Source of the DNA: Candidula unifasciata
Taxonomy: Eukaryota > Mollusca > Gastropoda > Stylommatophora > Geomitridae
Direction of reading: 5' to 3'
Length of the DNA: 64,000 bases
Assembly: GCA_905116865.2 (NCBI GenBank)
Contig: CAJHNH020002558.1
Span: 227,432 to 291,431, forward strand
Within the stretch, counting starts at the first letter, position 1; every line of letters starts with the position of its first letter. The notes under the pieces are model-generated. The model saw nothing but the letters and a program-made list of their open reading frames with translations, did not search any database and was not told the origin of the DNA. The position numbers and the translations under genes are program-made. Positions 60,560-64,000 of the stretch are shown here, in pieces.

Positions 60560-61090
60560 TCGCTTAGAAGTGGATAGTCTGTTCTTGTTTGTCCACGTTT
60601 GAAGAGTCCCTACTGTTTCACTTACAAGTGGATGATCTGTTCTCTTATGCCCATGTGTGAAGCGTCCCCTACGGGTTCACTTACAAGTGGATAATCTGTT
60701 CTCTTAAATCCATGTGTGAAGTGTCCCCTACGGGTTCACTTACAAGTGGATAATCTGTTCTCTTAAATCCATGTGTGAAGCGTCCCCTACGGGTTCACTT
60801 ACAAGTGGATAATCTGTTCGCTTAAATCCATGTGTGAAGTGTCCCCTACGGGTTCACTTACAAGTGGATAATCTGTTCTCTTATGCCCATGTATGAAGCG
60901 TCCTCTACGTTTTACTTGCAAGCGGATGATCTGTTCTCTTATGTCTATGTGTGAAGCGTCCCCTACGGGTTCACTTACAAGTGTACAGTCTCTTCTCTTA
61001 TGTCAGTGTGTGAAGCATTCTCTACTGCTTTTCAATTAGTGTATTGGCCGTTCTCGTGTGTTAACGTGTGAAGGCTCCCCTGTTGTTTCA
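60560..61090. repeat. 59-bp minisatellite, about eight copies
   Basis: The unit is TTCACTTACAAGTGGATAAT, CTGTTCTCTTAAATCCATGT, GTGAAGCGTCCCCTACGGG. Central copies are nearly identical, the outer ones diverged. It ends about 75 bases before the exon at 61,167. Confidence 0.9.
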
Positions 61091-61166
61091 CTTTTAAGTT
61101 GTCATTCTCCCATGTCCGCATGTGAAGTTGTTCTCTTACTCTTGTGGTTTATGTTTATGTCTGCAG

Positions 61167-61242
61167 CTGGAAGTCTCCAACACTGAGTCAGAACGCCTCT
61201 TTGTCCACCCAGGTGGCAATTCCGACTTTGATCACCTTATAG
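61167..61242 (+). CDS. plus gene, 76-nt exon
   Basis: The acceptor is TTTATGTCTGCAG|CTG (phase 0) and the donor CTTATAG|GTAAGT (phase 1). It reads L-E-V-S-N-T-E-S-E-R-L-F-V-H-P-G-G-N-S-D and then F-D-H-L-I. Both splice sites are good and the phases fit the exons at 59,814 and 63,413. Confidence 0.7.
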
Positions 61243-61329
61243 GTAAGTCACTACATTCGTGTGTCTATATGTCATTCAAGAATTTGAGTGCTTTCCTTTT
61301 GGTGAATTCACACATATGCTAGACATATA

Positions 61330-61760
61330 AGTGGATAAGTTAGTCCTTCCTCTTAAGCCTGGAGCGGCGCATAGGGCAGAGGTTATAGTTCTCCATGTCT
61401 GGCGGTTCGTTGCCACCTATTATAGGTCTTGGATGTTTATTAAGCCCACGGTTAAGCCTTCCTTGATGATGGTTCAATGTAGAGTCTTTCTTGGTCTTCT
61501 CCATCTTCTTTTCCTTTTCAGTGTTCATATGAGGGCTTGATGTGGAAGTCCTGTTTTAACCACTCTGAGTACATGGCCGATGTAGTTCCAGCGGCGCTTT
61601 GTTATAAAATTGGATACACTATCTTGCTTAGTCTCTTTTCTTTTTTGCGTATTGGATCTGAAGTCTGTCCACTAGAGATTTAGTATTATTTTAAGAGATT
61701 TGTTCTCAACATTGTCTAATTTTTGTTTAAATCTAGAGTATTGTGACTAAATCGGTGTTT
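61330..61760 (-). mobile_element. LINE C-terminal fragment
   Basis: The minus strand reads I-G-H-V-L-R-V-V-K-T-G, then R-W-R-R-P-R-K-T-L-H and N-R-Q-T-W-R-T-I-T-S-A-L-C-A, the ...GRPRKTW...W..LV..LCA end of a LINE ORF. Confidence 0.55.
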
Positions 61761-61849
61761 TCTAAGACAAGACGAGAACCTGAAATTACATCGGTACTGT
61801 GTGTACACAATTCTACACGGCGGTAACGACTCAGTATCAATGGGTCACC

Positions 61850-62340
61850 AGTTACTATTGACTATCTGATCAGCTCCATCCACCCTTGACGGTCAGATAC
61901 AGTAGACTTTATGGCGGCATACACAAAGCATGTACATCTAGTTCTGTACTAGAATTCTCTGTACCCATATGGGACAAATGTTTCGTTATTTTGATGCCCC
62001 ACCCTGGTTGTTGCCGGGGGCCTAAATATAACCCAACCTATGGGTTGAACGGGGTTTTTGGGACCTCTCCACTGGTGATCCTCATCCGAATGGTGGCACA
62101 TTGTGTCACATGTGATTATCGCTAGATGTGATGTCCTGGTGGGGTAAAAAGTCAGTCAGTCAGTTCTATATCCAGGGTATTTTAGTCTGCCTATTCTCCT
62201 ATTTCCCTCTACTGAGCCCTGTAGTATTGTTGTTCGAGACAAGTCCGTACATCTGAACGTTCCGTCTTTTAACTGTAATTAAAAGAGGTTCATAGTTGTC
62301 AGTGTTATATTGCCAGACATCATATAATTAGAATTCATAT
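61850..62340 (-). mobile_element. LINE 3' fragment interrupted by a short insert
   Basis: Parallel to 21,840-22,070: GATCAGCTCCATCCACCCTT, GACGGTCAGATACAGTAGAC, then after the insert TCTGCCTATTCTCC and GAGCCCTGTAGTATTGTTGT. Confidence 0.65.
61949..62161. mobile_element. 213-bp short element with target site duplication
   Basis: Flanked by AGTTCTGTA (61,940-61,948) and AGTTCTATA (62,162-62,170). The homologous LINE at about 21,930 reads AAGTTCTGTATCTGGGTC with a single copy, so it is the empty site. The element ends in the TCAGTCAGTCAG motif and resembles 10,115-10,360 inverted. Confidence 0.75.
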
Positions 62341-62429
62341 AAAAAACAGTTGGTGCTGCTTTGCGCGCATGCACGCGTTAAACATGATCATGTCATAGTT
62401 ACATGCTATGTACTGAATAATAAGTATAA

Positions 62430-62490
62430 GTAAAGGTCCCTTTTCCACATCTTTAGGCGTATTGAGCATGTAGCATTTTTTTTTTATTTT
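62430..62490 (-). mobile_element. SINE family B end fragment
   Basis: AGTAAAGGTCCCTTTTCCAC, then CTTTAGGCGTATTGAGCATG, followed by T-run; the rest is lost. Confidence 0.5.
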
Positions 62491-62781
62491 ATCATAAAAT
62501 TACTATTGTTGGCAGACTTTAAAAAATCTGGTATCTCTACATAAACTCTACCCACTGTCTGGAAGCACTAAACAAGCTGCGTAAAGCCAAGAATAATCGC
62601 CCGGCGTCCTATTTCAGAGGGTTATCTTTTTGAACGATAATGCTGGTCCACGTGTTAAGACGATTGTGCCGGAGGCGTTAACTTGGAAGAATTCGAACAG
62701 TTTGCAGCGTCCAGCTTTATTTGTCACTATGTGATTTTCATTGTTCGAACCTCTTAGACAAATAAAAATCACTATCTCCTA

Positions 62782-63060
62782 TTGGCCTAATATTTGATGC
62801 CGTCACTTCTGTCTTGGCCTAATGTTTGATGCCGTCACTTCTGTCTTGGCCTAATGTTTGATGCCGTCACTTCTGTCTTGGCCTAATGTTTGATGCCGTC
62901 ATTTCTGTCTTGGCCTAATGTTTGATGTCGTCACTTCTGTCTTGGCCTAATGTTTGATGCCGTCACTTCTGTCTTGGCCTAATATTTGATGCCGTCACTT
63001 CTGTCTTGGCCTAATGTTTGATGCCGTCACTTCTGTCTTGGCCTATTGTTTGATGTAGGC
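62782..63060. repeat. 32-bp minisatellite, about nine copies, fading rightward
   Basis: The unit is CTTGGCCTAATGTTTGATGC then CGTCACTTCTGT. Diverged relatives (TTAATGTTTGACGCAATC, TTAATGTTTAACGCAGTC) continue to about 63,320, about 90 bases before the acceptor at 63,413. Confidence 0.9.
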
Positions 63061-63412
63061 ATTTAGTCTTTGTCTTAGTCTAGGTTTCAACTTCACTACA
63101 ATCGGGATTCCCCATATTTGCTCCTTTCCTACGCCAGTGCAAATCAAATGAAATGTCCCTCACCGTCGCGTTTGAAATACTGGGGAACAAACAACTAGTC
63201 CCTAAACAATCCAGAAGTAAGTCATTGTCTATTCTCAATTTCAAGTCTGATGCAGCCACTGTCACTTCCTGGCTTAATGTTTGACGCAATCGCTATCTCT
63301 CTTGACTTAATGTTTAACGCAGTCACTATCCTCTCTTGCATAACTCCTTGTGTCAATGTGTCGCTTACACCATCGTCATCATTGTGTTTTTTTTTAATTT
63401 TTTTTATTGCAG

Positions 63413-64000
63413 AGCTTCAGAGATTCCTGCATGGGCTAGAGAACGAGAAGCAGCAGGCAGATCATCCCAACCCGTGTGTGGCTAAGGAAAAGTCACTGCC
63501 CACTTACAAGGTCCAGCGGGAATCGGCAACCACGGCCAGCAAAGATGATGACAGTAAAGAGGAAGCTGTCCCACACAGTTTGCCACAGAGACTCAAAGTG
63601 TTAAAATCTGCAATAGAGAATTTTAGAGATCGCAGCTCGGGAGACGAGAGGATAGCGCAGGCTCTGAATGACATCCGAGATCTGGTGCTGAAGACCAAGG
63701 AGTCGAAGGAAAGTCTGCTGGAGAAGGACATGCAGCCAGCGTGTGATTTCAAGGACGTCTACACTAGTCAAATGAGCCCAGTGTCCGAATCAGTTTCCAC
63801 AGAAAACCATCTAAGAATGGGACAACTCTGTATTACTGCAACCGACATGCAGGGAGAAAATGCCAAGGAGCTGTCAGGAAACGAACGGAAGCAAGACCTG
63901 GCCGAGGTCCAGCATGGAAACAAACAGAGAGAGGATTCAGCAACACACGCGGTGTCTTCTAAGTTAACTCCTAGCGAGGGCAAGAGTCAATCATTAAAAC
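63413..64000 (+). CDS. plus gene, exon running off the right edge
   Basis: The acceptor is TTTTTTATTGCAG|AG after a long T-rich tract, phase 1. The frame stays open for 196 codons to the end of the window. It starts helical (E-L-Q-R-F-L-H-G-L-E-N-E-K-Q-Q-A), then has a charged helix (R-L-K-V-L-K-S-A-I-E-N-F-R-D-R, L-N-D-I-R-D-L-V-L-K-T-K) and a Ser/Glu-rich stretch. The gene is incomplete here; its 3' end lies outside. Confidence 0.75.

Overview
The window is nuclear DNA of a multicellular animal. It has introns with GT-AG borders, interleaved non-LTR retrotransposon debris, tRNA-headed SINEs, and very many micro- and minisatellites. The repeat style (several RNase H-bearing LINE lineages, long simple repeats) fits a mollusc or another lophotrochozoan, but that is an inference. 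No bacterial, rRNA, authentic tRNA or CRISPR feature was seen.

Two protein-coding loci can be assembled by reading frame and splice phase. (1) On the minus strand, 18,240 down to 14,122, there is a two-exon gene of roughly 1,000 codons. It encodes an unrecognised protein with an N-terminal CxxC/CxxC pair, helical and coiled-coil middle parts and a C-terminal C-x2-C...C-x2-H motif. The reading frame shifts twice without an obvious intron. (2) On the plus strand, from 27,540 to beyond the right edge, there is a large gene. Twelve exons are visible: 27,540; 28,659; 31,668; 34,722; 36,094; 41,205; 42,608; 57,577; 58,436; 59,814; 61,167; 63,413. All junctions keep phase except one (44,075 to 57,577), where an exon is probably missing. 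The product starts with coiled coil, continues with a 3.77-kb exon of Ser/Thr-rich, probably disordered sequence, then carries a SILK-type (GILK) and an RVxF-type (KSVRF) protein phosphatase 1 docking motif. A repeat-rich disordered exon and further helical and basic segments follow. Its 5' end is not located. I do not recognise the family.

Layout: 0-14 kb holds repeats, SINEs, LINE fragments and two large minisatellites. 14-18.3 kb is the minus-strand gene. 18.3-27.5 kb is intergenic or 5' intron with SINEs, a LINE RT tail and long pyrimidine tracts. 27.5-44.1 kb holds the first seven exons of the plus gene. 44-57.5 kb is a transposon-dense, possibly intronic block. 57.5-64 kb holds the remaining five exons.

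The most unusual structure is the way minisatellites sit on exon borders of the plus gene. A 1.5-kb array before the exon at 34,722 repeats the splice acceptor plus the first ~35 bases of that exon about 13 times. The intron after the exon ending at 57,709 is built of degenerate copies of its own splice donor. Other introns also carry arrays next to exons, and exon 42,608-44,075 contains an in-frame 81-bp tandem repeat.
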